A model generated the notes under the pieces. That model saw only the letters and a list, made by a program, of their open reading frames with translations. It was not told the origin of the DNA and ran no database searches. From DATBLQ01 sp036555325 (GTDB lineage: Bacteria > Pseudomonadota > Alphaproteobacteria > Rhizobiales > Aestuariivirgaceae), in contig DATBLQ010000052.1 in NCBI GenBank assembly GCA_036555325.1, forward strand, positions 154,831-218,830: 64,000 bases of DNA, read 5' to 3'. The translations under genes and the position numbers were made by a program. Positions 25,755-34,826 of the stretch are shown one piece after another. Within the stretch, counting starts at the first letter, position 1, and every line of letters begins with the position of its first letter.

Positions 25755-26603
25755 TCAACTTGCGGCAACCACGCGCTGCTTTTGTTCGCCGAGCCGCTCG
25801 ATCGCCAGCCGAATGGTTTGGCCGGGCTTCAGATAGATGGGCATCGGCTTTTGCCCAAGACCCACTCCCGCCGGTGTGCCAGTCGAGATGACGTCTCCCG
25901 CCTGCAGGCTCATGAAGTGCGAGATGTAGCTCACCAGCTGCACCACCCCGAAGATCATCGTTGCGGTTGTGCCGTTTTGATAGCGCTTCCCATCGACTTC
26001 GAGCCACATCCATAGCTTCTGCGGATCGGGGATTTCATCCCGCGTTACCAGCCACGGCCCCATCGGCCCGAATGTGTCGGCCGACTTGCCTTTCACCCAT
26101 TGTCCGCCGCGCTCCATCTGAAACTCGCGTTCCGAAACATCGTTGATGACGCAATAGCCGGCAACATGGTCTAGCGCATCCCTGGGCTGCACATAACGTG
26201 CTTCCTTGCCGATCACCACGCCGAGTTCAACTTCCCAGTCCGTCTTTTTGGAGTTGCGCGGGATGATCACATTGTCGTTGGGACCGCAAATGGCGCTTGT
26301 GGCCTTCATGAAAAGCACTGGCTCTTTTGGTGGCTCGGCCCCCGATTCCTTGGCGTGATCGGCATAATTCAAGCCGACGCACACGAACTTGCCCACCTTT
26401 CCCACACACGCGCCGAGCCGAGGCGCGCCGTTCACTTCCGGCAGTTTGCTGGCATCCAGCGTCCGGAGTTTTTCAAGGCTCTCACGCCCAAGCGTATTAC
26501 CTGCTATGTCGTCGACTATCCCGGACAGATCGCGCAATTTCTCCTGCGCATCGATCAGGCCAGGCCGTTCCGCGCCCGGTGAACCGTATCGCACCAGCTT
26601 CAT
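25755..26603 (-). CDS. fumarylacetoacetate hydrolase family protein (probable 2,4-diketo-3-deoxy-L-fuconate hydrolase)
   Basis: FAH-fold Mg-dependent hydrolase of 282 residues. Motifs: FVCVGLNYADHAKESG, PVLFMKATSAICGPND, DWEVELGVVIGKEA (metal Glu residues), VINDVSEREFQMERGGQW, GKSADTFGPMGPWLVT and ISTGTPAGVGLGQ. Often annotated as ureidoglycolate lyase, but the neighbouring L-fucose genes indicate the last step of the non-phosphorylating route: splitting 2,4-diketo-3-deoxy-L-fuconate into pyruvate and L-lactate. Family is seen in the sequence; the substrate is inferred from context. It lies 13 bp after the SDR gene. Confidence 0.88.
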   Translation of the reverse strand: MKLVRYGSPGAERPGLIDAQEKLRDLSGIVDDIAGNTLGRESLEKLRTLDASKLPEVNGAPRLGACVGKVGKFVCVGLNYADHAKESGAEPPKEPVLFMKATSAICGPNDNVIIPRNSKKTDWEVELGVVIGKEARYVQPRDALDHVAGYCVINDVSEREFQMERGGQWVKGKSADTFGPMGPWLVTRDEIPDPQKLWMWLEVDGKRYQNGTTATMIFGVVQLVSYISHFMSLQAGDVISTGTPAGVGLGQKPMPIYLKPGQTIRLAIERLGEQKQRVVAAS

Positions 26604-26616
26604 GGCATGATTCCCC

Positions 26617-27360
26617 TCAAATGTTTGACCATCCGCCGTCGAGCGGCAATGCGTTGCCCGTCATGAAAGCAGATTCATCGCTCGCCAGATAGACGGCGAG
26701 CGCCGCTACTTCCTCCGCCTCCCCCATCCGGCCCATGGGCTGACGCGTGATGAACTGGGCGCGGGCCTGCTCGTAGTCCCCTTGTGCCCGCATCCTGTCC
26801 CGCAGCGAAGGCGTATCAATCGTGCCCGGGCAAATTGCATTGCAGCGAATCTTCTTGCTCACGAAATCGGCGGCAATCGATTTTGTCAGACCGATCACGG
26901 CTGCCTTTGTCGCCCCATAGACAAATCGGTTGGGAACCCCGATCACCGACGAGGCGACTGAGGCAATGTTGATGATCGATCCCCCGCCGTTCTTGATCAT
27001 CGCGGGTAGAAAGCTGCGGATCGTCCGGTACATGGACTTGACATTGAGATCGAACGAGAAATCCCAACTCTTTTCATCGCAATCGAGAAGCGTGCCGTGA
27101 TGCACGAAACCCGCACAGTTGCACAGCACGTCGCACCCGCCAACCTGCTTGGCAAAGTCCGCGACCGCCCGGCCATCCAATACGTCAAGGCGTGACCGCT
27201 TTATCTCGCCCTGCCCTTGCAATTCCTCAAGTTTGTCCAACGCGATGTCCGTCGCGTGAACCTTCGCACCCTCTGCAGCGAAGGCAAGCGCGGCCGCCCG
27301 CCCGATACCCTGCGCTGCGGCTGTTACCACCGCCGTCTTGCCGGTCAGACGCCCAGTCAT
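26617..27360 (-). CDS. SDR family oxidoreductase (probable 2-keto-3-deoxy-L-fuconate dehydrogenase)
   Basis: Classical short-chain dehydrogenase of 247 residues. Cofactor motif TAAAQGIGRAAALAFAAEGA followed by an acidic residue (ATDI), indicating NAD. The remaining motifs are LCNCAG, catalytic Ser in IINIASVASS, and Tyr/Lys in VYGATKAAVIG. The sequence strongly resembles the BDH2/DHRS6-like group that includes bacterial 2-keto-3-deoxy-L-fuconate 4-dehydrogenase. In the pathway it would make 2,4-diketo-3-deoxy-L-fuconate for the FAH hydrolase encoded next. Between the ATPase gene and the FAH gene in the minus-strand array. Confidence 0.88.
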   Translation of the reverse strand: MTGRLTGKTAVVTAAAQGIGRAAALAFAAEGAKVHATDIALDKLEELQGQGEIKRSRLDVLDGRAVADFAKQVGGCDVLCNCAGFVHHGTLLDCDEKSWDFSFDLNVKSMYRTIRSFLPAMIKNGGGSIINIASVASSVIGVPNRFVYGATKAAVIGLTKSIAADFVSKKIRCNAICPGTIDTPSLRDRMRAQGDYEQARAQFITRQPMGRMGEAEEVAALAVYLASDESAFMTGNALPLDGGWSNI

Positions 27361-27373
27361 CCGCTCCTCTTCG

Positions 27374-28423
27374 TCACTTCAGCCGCACTCCGGTCTCTTC
27401 GTCGAATAGGAACAGCCTGTCTTGGGGAAAATCAACCCCGATTACAGCTTCCGTTGCTGCATTGAAATTTTTCGACGCCTTGATCGTCAGCATGTCTTCT
27501 CCGGCTTTGACCGTTACCAGAACATGGTCGCCGATGAGTTCGGTTGCATAGATGCTTGCCCTGAACCGTCCGTTTTCCGTCCCGCTGATGCTGCAATCTT
27601 CCGGCCTCACCCCGAGCACCGCCTTCTTGCGCGACTGCTTGATCGCCGTTTCAATATCCTTGCCTCTGGTCTTGAAAATTCCTTCCATCAGCTCTCCTCG
27701 GACCATGTTCATGGGCGGCGAACCGATGAACTGCGCCACGAAAAGATTTGCGGGATCGTTGTAGATCTGAGCCGGCGTATCGAGTTGCTGTAGCTTGCCT
27801 TCTTCAAGCAGAGCGATCCGGTGGGCCAGCGTCATCGCCTCTATTTGGTCGTGTGTCACATAGATGGTCGTGGTGCCGAGCCGATGTTGCATATGCTTGA
27901 GCTCGGCCCGCATATGACCTCGCAGCTTGGCATCGAGATTCGATAACGGCTCATCCATCAGAAACGCCACCGGCCGACGCACCATCGCGCGTGCCAGCGC
28001 CACCCGCTGCCGCTGTCCGCCTGACAGCTGCCGGGGATACCTCTCGAGAAAGCTTCCAAGCTGCACCTGGTCGGCCACCTCTTTGACTCGCGCCGTAAGC
28101 TCGTTGTTGCGCAAACCGCGGACTTTCAGGGGATAGCCAATGTTCTCGAATACCGTTTTATGCGGATAGAGCGCATAAGATTGGAACACCATCGCCACGT
28201 CGCGGTTCTTTGGCAGCACGTTAGTGACGTCTCTCCCCGCGATCAGTATGCGCCCGCTGGAAACCGATTCGAGCCCGGCGATCATCCTCAGGGCGGTGGT
28301 TTTGCCTGATCCTGACGCGCCCAATAATACGAGGAATTCGCCATTCCTTGCTGCCAGGTCGAGCTCATGCAGCACCTTCACCGGTCCGAACGACTTGGCA
28401 ACTCTTTCCAGCTCGACAGTCAT
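27374..28423 (-). CDS. ugpC: sugar ABC transporter ATP-binding protein, UgpC/MalK type
   Basis: ATPase of the carbohydrate importer, 349 residues. NBD (1-235): Walker A LLGASGSGKTTALRMIAGLE, Q-loop VFQSYALYPHKTV, signature LSGGQRQRVALARAMV, Walker B FLMDEPLSNLD and H-loop YVTHDQIEAM, all canonical. C-terminal regulatory beta domain of the MOI/TOBE type (VLGVRPEDCSIS). It probably energises the two permeases encoded directly before it. The ugpC symbol reflects the subfamily usually so named in annotation, not glycerol phosphate transport; the locus points to L-fucose or a fucoside as substrate. Confidence 0.88.
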   Translation of the reverse strand: MTVELERVAKSFGPVKVLHELDLAARNGEFLVLLGASGSGKTTALRMIAGLESVSSGRILIAGRDVTNVLPKNRDVAMVFQSYALYPHKTVFENIGYPLKVRGLRNNELTARVKEVADQVQLGSFLERYPRQLSGGQRQRVALARAMVRRPVAFLMDEPLSNLDAKLRGHMRAELKHMQHRLGTTTIYVTHDQIEAMTLAHRIALLEEGKLQQLDTPAQIYNDPANLFVAQFIGSPPMNMVRGELMEGIFKTRGKDIETAIKQSRKKAVLGVRPEDCSISGTENGRFRASIYATELIGDHVLVTVKAGEDMLTIKASKNFNAATEAVIGVDFPQDRLFLFDEETGVRLK

Positions 28424-28428
28424 CAGCG

Positions 28429-29499
28429 CTATCCCTTAACCGCACCGAGCAAGAGCCCCTTGGCGATGAACCGTTGCAGGAAGAGCGTAAGCAGGACAAC
28501 CGGAACAATCATCACGATTATGACCACGCACATCGTCCACCACAGGATGCCGCGGTCCCCGGCGTTCATGGCAGCCACAAGAATGGGCATGGTCTGCGCC
28601 TTCGAGGTCGAAAGGAAGAGAGCCAAGAGATATTCGTTCCACGAGAAGATGAGGATAAGCAGCGCCGTTGCCACCAGGCCGTTCTTGGTCAGCGGCAGCA
28701 CTATGTCCCAGAAAATCGCAAACCGAGTTGCTCCATCGATCTGCGCACTTTCCTCCATGTCGAGCGGAATTGTCGCAAAGAAATCGTGCATTAGCCACAC
28801 GACAATCGGCAGATTGGCAACGCAGTAGGTCAGCGTCAGCGCTAGCTGGGTATCGAGCAAGCTCACACTCTGGAACATGAGGTAAATAGGCACCACCACC
28901 ACCACGGGTGGCAGGATGCGCTGCGAGATCATCCAAAAAAGGATGTCGCCGTTTCCCACCGTGCCTTTCATCCTTCGGCCGGCCGCACGGATGAAAAGAA
29001 AGAAGAGCCCCGCCGCTGTGGCGCTCGTCACGCGCCAATCGACTTTGAAGAGCGCGATCGTGGCCACTGCTGCGATTAGTATGATGGCAAAGGCGAAGAT
29101 ATTGCCGAACTTCGGGCGATAGTTGAAACGCGCCAGCGCATAGGCCGCCATCGTGCCGATCGTGATGCAAAGCAGCGTTGATGTAGTCGATATGATCAAC
29201 GAATTTGTATAGGCCTTCACCGTGTCGCCGAAGTCGATGATCAGAAGGTCGTTCCAGGCATTGAGACTCGGGGTGAAGTCGATCCACGGCAGATAGACAG
29301 GCCCGCGGTTTACATCGATCGCTGTTTTGAACGACGTAATCAGAATCCAATAGATGGGAAACAATACCACCAGCGTCCATAGGACAAGCGCCGCATAGAC
29401 CAGGAAGCCGCTAACGGGTGCCATTCGATCGATCGAGGGCGCTTCGAACAGCCGCTGACGCGCCGTTCTGCGGTCACGCTTCTGGCCTGCCTCGCTCAC
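28429..29499 (-). CDS. carbohydrate ABC transporter permease (MalG type) with an extra membrane insertion
   Basis: Inner-membrane subunit, 356 residues, clearly longer than the usual 270-300. The MalG-like parts are VVLFPIYWILITSFKT, TMAAYALARFNYR, ILPPVVVVVPIYLMF and the EAA loop MEESAQIDGATRFAIFWDIVLPLTKNGL. Between ALARFNYR and ILFWMISQRILPP there is an inserted stretch of about 55 residues that looks like two further membrane segments (NIFAFAIILIAAVATIALF and TAAGLFFLFIRAAG). GTG start overlapping the stop of the partner permease gene (GTGA). Substrate inferred from context as L-fucose or related. Confidence 0.85.
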   Translation of the reverse strand: MSEAGQKRDRRTARQRLFEAPSIDRMAPVSGFLVYAALVLWTLVVLFPIYWILITSFKTAIDVNRGPVYLPWIDFTPSLNAWNDLLIIDFGDTVKAYTNSLIISTTSTLLCITIGTMAAYALARFNYRPKFGNIFAFAIILIAAVATIALFKVDWRVTSATAAGLFFLFIRAAGRRMKGTVGNGDILFWMISQRILPPVVVVVPIYLMFQSVSLLDTQLALTLTYCVANLPIVVWLMHDFFATIPLDMEESAQIDGATRFAIFWDIVLPLTKNGLVATALLILIFSWNEYLLALFLSTSKAQTMPILVAAMNAGDRGILWWTMCVVIIVMIVPVVLLTLFLQRFIAKGLLLGAVKG

Positions 29500-30665
29500 G
29501 CGACCCTCATTCGTTTGAGTATGACCAGATTGAAGAACGATGAACAGAGCACCACCGTTACGAAAAGCAGCAGATAGGCAACTGCTGCCGATTGGCCGAG
29601 ATCAAGCGCGCGCCATGAAAAGAACGCGTGCAGCGTCATCGACTCGGTAGAAATCCCGGGCCCTCCCGCCGTCATGATGTTGGGAAGGTCTACGATTTTG
29701 AACGCCTCGATCATGCGGATAAGCATTACCGAGGCTGCCACGGGTGCGATCTGCGGCCAAGTAATATCGCGAAAGATTTGCCATCGCGATGCGCCGTCGA
29801 GGTGCGCCGCTTCGATGTAATCGCGAGGCACGTTCTCCAGCGCTGCAAGCAGCACGACGAACACGAACGGAATCCATTGCCAGGATTCACCTACCGCAAT
29901 GAAGATACGCGCTGCCCAAGGATCTGCAGCCCAGGCGAAATTTCCGAGCCCCATCCATATCCATAGCGGCGACAAGGGGCCCTTGGTCGTATCGGCGATC
30001 ATGCGAAATGCATAACCCACGCCGATCGGGGTTATCATCAGCGGAACGAAGAACACCACCCGAAAAAAAGATCGTCCTCGAATCGGCTGTGTGCACAGCA
30101 ATGCCAGCCCCAAGCCGATGAGGAACTGCACGCTACAACCGGCAATCACGTAGAACAACGTGGTCCCTAAGGTGCCAAACTGATTCCCGCTCAACAACGT
30201 TGCGGAGTAGAGGGCTACGATCCCCATGCCCGTGAACGCGGTAACTAGACGTCCAGCAAGGCCGATAACGGTTGCGTTCCTTCGCAGGTAGGTGAAAAGC
30301 CACCATGCCGTCGCGAGCGCAGCAATCAGAATCACCAACCACCCGACTGCACTTATTCCGGTGAACGTACCGAGGAAGTGAAACTGCTCAGAACCAAAAA
30401 ACTGCTTCTTGAAATTCTGCAACCACACGAAACGGATGTTGTAGCTCCCGCCCATTAGCTTGATCCGCGAGACGGCAAGAATTGCGGAAGCGATCGTTGG
30501 AAAGATCGAGAACACGAGAATGATCAAGATTGCCGGCCAGATGAAGATCTGGCTGCTATTACGATCGAACCAGTCACTTAGGCGTGCCCGGCCGGTCGTG
30601 GCGATGGCCTCAGCCGGGGCGATAAGCCCCGGCTTGGCAGCGGTGTGGAAACCGTCGCTGGTCAT
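29496..30665 (-). CDS. sugar ABC transporter permease (MalF type) with an extra membrane insertion
   Basis: Partner permease, 389 residues. N-terminal cytoplasmic part of about 40 residues, then IFIWPAILIILVFSIFPTIA, a LIGLGLALLCTQPIRGRSFFR segment, VFFVPLMITPIGVGYAFRMI, and the EAA loop YIEAAHLDGASRWQIFRDITWPQI. After the first membrane segment and its loop there is a non-standard insertion of about 75 residues with two hydrophobic stretches (AVGWLVILIAALATAWWLF and AGRLVTAFTGMGIVALYSATLL) before the normal second helix. It follows the binding-protein gene by 4 bp and overlaps the next permease by 4 bp. Confidence 0.85.
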   Translation of the reverse strand: MTSDGFHTAAKPGLIAPAEAIATTGRARLSDWFDRNSSQIFIWPAILIILVFSIFPTIASAILAVSRIKLMGGSYNIRFVWLQNFKKQFFGSEQFHFLGTFTGISAVGWLVILIAALATAWWLFTYLRRNATVIGLAGRLVTAFTGMGIVALYSATLLSGNQFGTLGTTLFYVIAGCSVQFLIGLGLALLCTQPIRGRSFFRVVFFVPLMITPIGVGYAFRMIADTTKGPLSPLWIWMGLGNFAWAADPWAARIFIAVGESWQWIPFVFVVLLAALENVPRDYIEAAHLDGASRWQIFRDITWPQIAPVAASVMLIRMIEAFKIVDLPNIMTAGGPGISTESMTLHAFFSWRALDLGQSAAVAYLLLFVTVVLCSSFFNLVILKRMRVA

Positions 30666-30669
30666 TGCA

Positions 30670-32157
30670 TCAGTTGGTGATGCCTAACGAGAGCTTGTAC
30701 ATCGTTTTCTGGGTGTCGCGCCCGAACTCTTCGGTCACCTCTTCCCACCCGGACTCAATGTTGGCAAGCGCCTGTTCCACCGGGATTTCCCCCGCCAGGA
30801 ACCGCGCGAGCTCACGGTCGAGTATCACCCCCGTATACTGCTGGGCGCCGGGAATGCGCATGTCGGATGCCATGTTCGGGTTGTTGAGGCTTTCCTTGAT
30901 GGCGCCGAGATAGTTCTTGGCGGCCTCGTCCGTGAACCCCGCCTTCACCCAAAGCTCGGTAGTGTCGAGCTGCGAATTCCGGTAGGGATTGTAGCCGGTC
31001 CAGCCGATTGTCACGTCGACATTGGATTGGGCCGCCTGGTTCACATACGAAAGGAAGTCGTACCCCGCTTGTTTTACCTTCGGGTCGGCCTTGGCATTGA
31101 TCGCTCCCGCCCATCCGCCGAAAGCGGCAAACGGAGCATGATTGATGCCATCGACCGCATAGGGGCAAATCTCCGGCGTGCAATCGACGAGCTTGCCGGT
31201 GGCCTCGTCCAGAACGCGGCTTGTTCCTGGGCTCATGACGGCGCCCATCTTGTTCTTGATGGCTGCCCCCTCTGGGTCAAGCGATAGCGTTCCGATATCA
31301 CCCCAATCGATGACTTGTGCACAGCGTCCGCTGGTAACCAGCGCCCGCGTGTCGCCAATATCATGGTTGAGCTCGTCCGGCGGCCCGAACTCACCCGTCG
31401 CCTTATAGATACGCAACGCCTCCGCCCAGGCTTCATTGTTCACCTTTGGCTTCATTGTTTCCGGATCGAAGAAAATGCCCTGGCCTGTGCCTTTCGTCTG
31501 CACGAAGGGTGCGGCAAAAGTCATGACGGCGAAGTACGACTGCGCATTCCGCTTTTTGAACATGCAGGATCCGAAATCAGGCTGGCCGTCGCCATTGTGA
31601 TCCTTGCCATTTGCCGCCTTGGCATTGCTCAGATACTCATCCCACGTCTTTGGCGGCTTCAGCCCCAGCTGGTCGAACACATCCTTGCGGTAGTAGACCA
31701 TTTGAAAGTCGCCATCGACCGTTATGAGCATCGTCTTGCCGCCGATTTTCTGGTTGTACTCGCGGAAGTACGGCGCGATGTCGTCCATGTTGATCTTCGC
31801 GTCCTTCTCGACATAGGGCGTCAAATCTTCGAGAAAGCCTGAGTTGGCGAGCTCAACTGCCCAGCCCGACGCGAACACCGCTACGTCGATCGAATTTGTG
31901 CCAGTGCTCCAGTCCGTTAGGATTTTCTGGAAAAGCTCCGCAAAGGGAACTTCGCTGACCTGGATTTTTGCGCCCGTCTGCGCGGTGAATTCCTGCCCCC
32001 TGTCTATGAGGCGTTGCGCTATTACCTTGCCGGGACGCGTCATGATGTTGACGGTTACCCCGTCGTATTGCCCAGCAGACTGAGCCTCGGCCGATAGGGC
32101 GATGCTTGCGGCGGCCAGTCCCGCCAATAACCCAACCTTCGATATCTTATGCTTCAT
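30670..32157 (-). CDS. sugar ABC transporter substrate-binding protein
   Basis: Periplasmic binding protein of 495 residues in the SBP_bac_1/cluster B group. Signal peptide at residues 1-26 (KHKISKVGLLAGLAAASIALSAEAQ). Mature protein begins around SAGQYDGVTVNIMTRPG and contains FASGWAVELANSGFLEDLTPY, YYRKDVFDQLGLKPPKTWDEYL and GGWAGAINAKADPKVKQAGYDFL, typical of solute-binding proteins. It is longer than usual for the group (about 430). ATG 32157 is preceded by GGGAGGA. It starts a transporter block inside the L-fucose locus, 75 bp after the lactonase gene; that gap may carry an internal promoter, but no clear box is seen. Confidence 0.88.
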   Translation of the reverse strand: MKHKISKVGLLAGLAAASIALSAEAQSAGQYDGVTVNIMTRPGKVIAQRLIDRGQEFTAQTGAKIQVSEVPFAELFQKILTDWSTGTNSIDVAVFASGWAVELANSGFLEDLTPYVEKDAKINMDDIAPYFREYNQKIGGKTMLITVDGDFQMVYYRKDVFDQLGLKPPKTWDEYLSNAKAANGKDHNGDGQPDFGSCMFKKRNAQSYFAVMTFAAPFVQTKGTGQGIFFDPETMKPKVNNEAWAEALRIYKATGEFGPPDELNHDIGDTRALVTSGRCAQVIDWGDIGTLSLDPEGAAIKNKMGAVMSPGTSRVLDEATGKLVDCTPEICPYAVDGINHAPFAAFGGWAGAINAKADPKVKQAGYDFLSYVNQAAQSNVDVTIGWTGYNPYRNSQLDTTELWVKAGFTDEAAKNYLGAIKESLNNPNMASDMRIPGAQQYTGVILDRELARFLAGEIPVEQALANIESGWEEVTEEFGRDTQKTMYKLSLGITN

Positions 32158-32232
32158 TGCAGTTCCTCCCAAACCGATGTTTTCACTTCACTCGTTCTTA
32201 ACTCACGTCACATTCGCTCGCTCTTGCTCCTT

Positions 32233-33057
32233 TCAGCTGAGCCGGTAGAATTTTGCCGCCGTTTCACCAAAAATCAATTCCTTCTCGGAAATGCTGGTAA
32301 GCTCCTGTGCGGCCTGCCACCAGTCCTCGTAACTTGCGGCAAGCTGCACCACTGGCCAGTCCGAGCCCCACATCACCCGTTCTGGTCCGAACGCTTTGAC
32401 GACATGCTCCGCATAGGGCCTGAGCGTCGCCACCGACCAGTCCTTTTTGGCCTCTGTAACAAGCCCCGAAAGCTTGCAAAAAGCCTGGCTGTTGCGCGCA
32501 ATAGCTTCAATGCCTTCCGCCCACTCATCGAAACCGTCATCGCGAATGCGCGGCTTCATGCAGTGGTCGACAACCACCCGCATTGACTGATACCGCTTGA
32601 GCACCTTGAGGAAGTTCTCCAGATGAAGGGGAAATCCAAGTGCGTCGAAGGTAAGATCGAGTTCGATAATTGCTTCGTACGCCCATTGCACGTTGTCTCG
32701 GAGCATCCAATCGGGATCCGGAATGTCCTGGATCATTGGTCGCACCCCAGCAAACTTTGGGTGCGCGGCAAAGCGTTCCAGATGTTTGAGGTGATCGACA
32801 GTCTCGAAATCCACCCAACCGACGACCTTGCCGACCCATGGCACCGAGTCTGCAATTCCCAGGAGATATTCGGTTTCCTCGACACTGGGCGCTGCTTGGA
32901 CCAGAACGGTTCGATCGATGCCGAGTTTCCGTCTCATAGGCTCAAGCTGTTCCGGCCGGAAGTCGAGCCGAATTTTCTCAACCGCGGGATTGGACTCCAT
33001 CCAGCCATAGTCTCCCCGCGAAACGGCCCAGAAATGTTGGTGCGCATCGACGATCAT
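32233..33057 (-). CDS. amidohydrolase family lactonase (probable L-fuconolactonase)
   Basis: COG3618-type metal-dependent hydrolase of 274 residues. Metal-site motifs: IVDAHQHFWAVSRGDYGWM (HxH), RPMIQDIPDPDWML, MRVVVDHCMKPRI (His) and VMWGSDWPVVQL (catalytic Asp), as in characterised L-fuconolactonases and L-rhamnono-lactonases. Predicted reaction: opening L-fucono-lactone to L-fuconate. The start ATG overlaps the stop of the aldose dehydrogenase gene (ATGA), so the two consecutive steps are translationally coupled. Confidence 0.88.
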   Translation of the reverse strand: MIVDAHQHFWAVSRGDYGWMESNPAVEKIRLDFRPEQLEPMRRKLGIDRTVLVQAAPSVEETEYLLGIADSVPWVGKVVGWVDFETVDHLKHLERFAAHPKFAGVRPMIQDIPDPDWMLRDNVQWAYEAIIELDLTFDALGFPLHLENFLKVLKRYQSMRVVVDHCMKPRIRDDGFDEWAEGIEAIARNSQAFCKLSGLVTEAKKDWSVATLRPYAEHVVKAFGPERVMWGSDWPVVQLAASYEDWWQAAQELTSISEKELIFGETAAKFYRLS

Positions 33058-34097
33058 GCCCGCTGCTCCGGAACCGGAGCGTCAGCGCGCATGAGCCCCT
33101 GCGCCTTGAGATCGGCCCACAGCGCCTGAGGTATCCTCGTCTGCAATATGCTGACGTTCATAGCGATTTCTTCTGGGGCACTCATTCCGGCAACAACAGT
33201 TGCAACCATCGGATGGGCGAGCACGAAACAGAGCGCCGCTTCAACCAGCTTCACACCATGCGCGGCGCACACTTTCTCAATAGCCCTCACCCGCTCAATG
33301 ATCGGCTGCGGTGCCCGATCGTAATTATAGAAAGCGCCGGACTTCGCTCCCGTCGCCAGAATTCCGGAATTGAAAGCCCCACCAATGACAAGTCCGATTC
33401 CCCGCTCGCTGCACAGCGGAAGAAAGCTCTCCAATGCGTCCTGTTCTAGCAAGGTATAGCGTCCGGCGAGCAGAAAAATGTCGAATTCTCCCCGCTTCGC
33501 CAGAAGCTCACAGGCCTGCCATTCGTTTAGCCCGGCTCCAAACGTCCGGATGACCCCTTCATCACGCAGTTTGCGCAACGCGTGATACCCCCCGCTGCTC
33601 TTCGCCATAAGCTCGCAAATCCGACGGTCGTGCTCCTCGACGGTCTTGTGATTAACCACATCGAGGTCGTGAACGAACAGGATGTCGATGCTGTCAAGCC
33701 CCAGCCGTTCGAGCGAATCCTCCAGCGACCGCATCACGCCATCATAGCTGTAGTCGTAGTATTCCTTGCGCGATGGAGTATCGAAAAATTTGCCGACGCC
33801 GGTGCGCTCTTCCGGCCGGCACACGTTGAAGCGGCGGCCGACTTTAGTCGACAAAACATAGTCGCTTCGTTTCTTCGAGCGAAAGAAATGATTAAGCCGC
33901 GTCTCCGACAGGCCGAGCCCATATAGAGGCGCTGTGTCGAAATAGCGAATTCCGGCGTTCCAGGCTGCAGTAAGCGTTGCTTGTGCTGCCTCTTCGCTGT
34001 GTGCCCGGTAGAGATTGCCGATGGGTGCAGCGCCGAAGCCAAGCTCGCTGAATGTCAGGCTGGCCCCCGAAGGGGCTTTGAACTGATTTCTCTTCAC
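33054..34097 (-). CDS. aldo/keto reductase (probable L-fucose / D-threo-aldose 1-dehydrogenase)
   Basis: AKR-fold enzyme with LGFGAAPIGNLYRAH near the N-terminus and the AKR catalytic set: Asp and Tyr in YFDTAPLYGLGLSETRL, Lys in VLSTKVGRRF and His in ILFVHDLDVV. The short GFGAAPIGNLY type is that of D-threo-aldose 1-dehydrogenase and L-fucose dehydrogenase. It would oxidise L-fucose to the lactone taken by the next gene's product. Two GTG starts are possible: 34115 (inside gntR) and 34097, which overlaps the gntR stop as GTGA. I prefer 34097 because VKRNQFKAPSG aligns with family N-termini. Confidence 0.87.
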   Translation of the reverse strand: MKRNQFKAPSGASLTFSELGFGAAPIGNLYRAHSEEAAQATLTAAWNAGIRYFDTAPLYGLGLSETRLNHFFRSKKRSDYVLSTKVGRRFNVCRPEERTGVGKFFDTPSRKEYYDYSYDGVMRSLEDSLERLGLDSIDILFVHDLDVVNHKTVEEHDRRICELMAKSSGGYHALRKLRDEGVIRTFGAGLNEWQACELLAKRGEFDIFLLAGRYTLLEQDALESFLPLCSERGIGLVIGGAFNSGILATGAKSGAFYNYDRAPQPIIERVRAIEKVCAAHGVKLVEAALCFVLAHPMVATVVAGMSAPEEIAMNVSILQTRIPQALWADLKAQGLMRADAPVPEQRA

Positions 34098-34825
34098 TTT
34101 CTCTTGGCGGTCCACGCTTCGCGATCGGCAAACAATTCGGGTTGCGCTCTGGCGCGAGCCTTAAGTTCCCGGTTGACCGCATCGAGGTGGCGTATCATCG
34201 CCGACGCTGCCCTCTCCCCATCCCCTGCTTCCAGCGCGCAGACAATCCTTTGATGTTCTTTTAGCGTCACCGCGTGTCTCCTGGCCGACGCCAGCAGTCG
34301 CCGTATGCGCTCAAGCGCCAGCCTCGCATTCTCCACCGCCGCCTTGACCCTTGGGAATTTCAGCGCATCGAGCAGAATCTCGTGAAACTCAAGATCGAGC
34401 TTGTAAAAGCCCGCCCGATCGTCCGCCCTCACTGCCGCTTTCTGATATCGGATATTGCGTTGCAGCGCTGCTATCGTTTCCGCGGTTATGACCGGGGCGA
34501 GTGCCCGCATGGCAGCCGCCTCCAGTGCGCTGCGCAGGAACATGTTTTCTTCCGCATCCGCCAGCCGGATCAGTGCTACGCTACTGCCGCGCTGCGGCTG
34601 AATTTCCACCAATCCCTCCGCTTGCAGCCGCAACAAAGCCTCCGACACCGGGTACCTGGACACGCCCAGCCGCTCGCACAACGCCGCCTTGTCGATCGGT
34701 GCACCCGGCGGAAGCTCAAGCGATACGATCGCTTCCCTGAGAGCATCGAACACCCGTGTTGTCGCACCCCCTCGCGGGCCGCGCACCTTATCCAAAAAGA
34801 AATAAGATTTTGCTTCCAGTTCCAT
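34094..34825 (-). CDS. GntR family transcriptional regulator (FadR subfamily, FCD domain)
   Basis: A 243-residue regulator with an N-terminal winged helix (FDALREAIVSLELPPGAPI, LCERLGVSRYPVSEALLRLQAEGLVEIQPQRGS) and a C-terminal all-helical FCD ligand domain (SALEAAAMRALAPVI, FYKLDLEFHEILLDAL, EHQRIVCALEAGDGERAASAMIRHLD with the metal-site His residues). First gene of the minus-strand L-fucose array and divergent from the uxaA-type gene. The palindrome at 34827-34838, immediately upstream of its ATG, is the likely operator. Probably a repressor released by a pathway intermediate; inferred from family and position. Confidence 0.9.
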   Translation of the reverse strand: MELEAKSYFFLDKVRGPRGGATTRVFDALREAIVSLELPPGAPIDKAALCERLGVSRYPVSEALLRLQAEGLVEIQPQRGSSVALIRLADAEENMFLRSALEAAAMRALAPVITAETIAALQRNIRYQKAAVRADDRAGFYKLDLEFHEILLDALKFPRVKAAVENARLALERIRRLLASARRHAVTLKEHQRIVCALEAGDGERAASAMIRHLDAVNRELKARARAQPELFADREAWTAKRK

Positions 34826-34826
34826 G

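Noticed and set aside
32158..32232. searched for a second GntR palindrome before the binding-protein gene
   Set aside because: No copy or close variant of CTAACATGTTAG is present.
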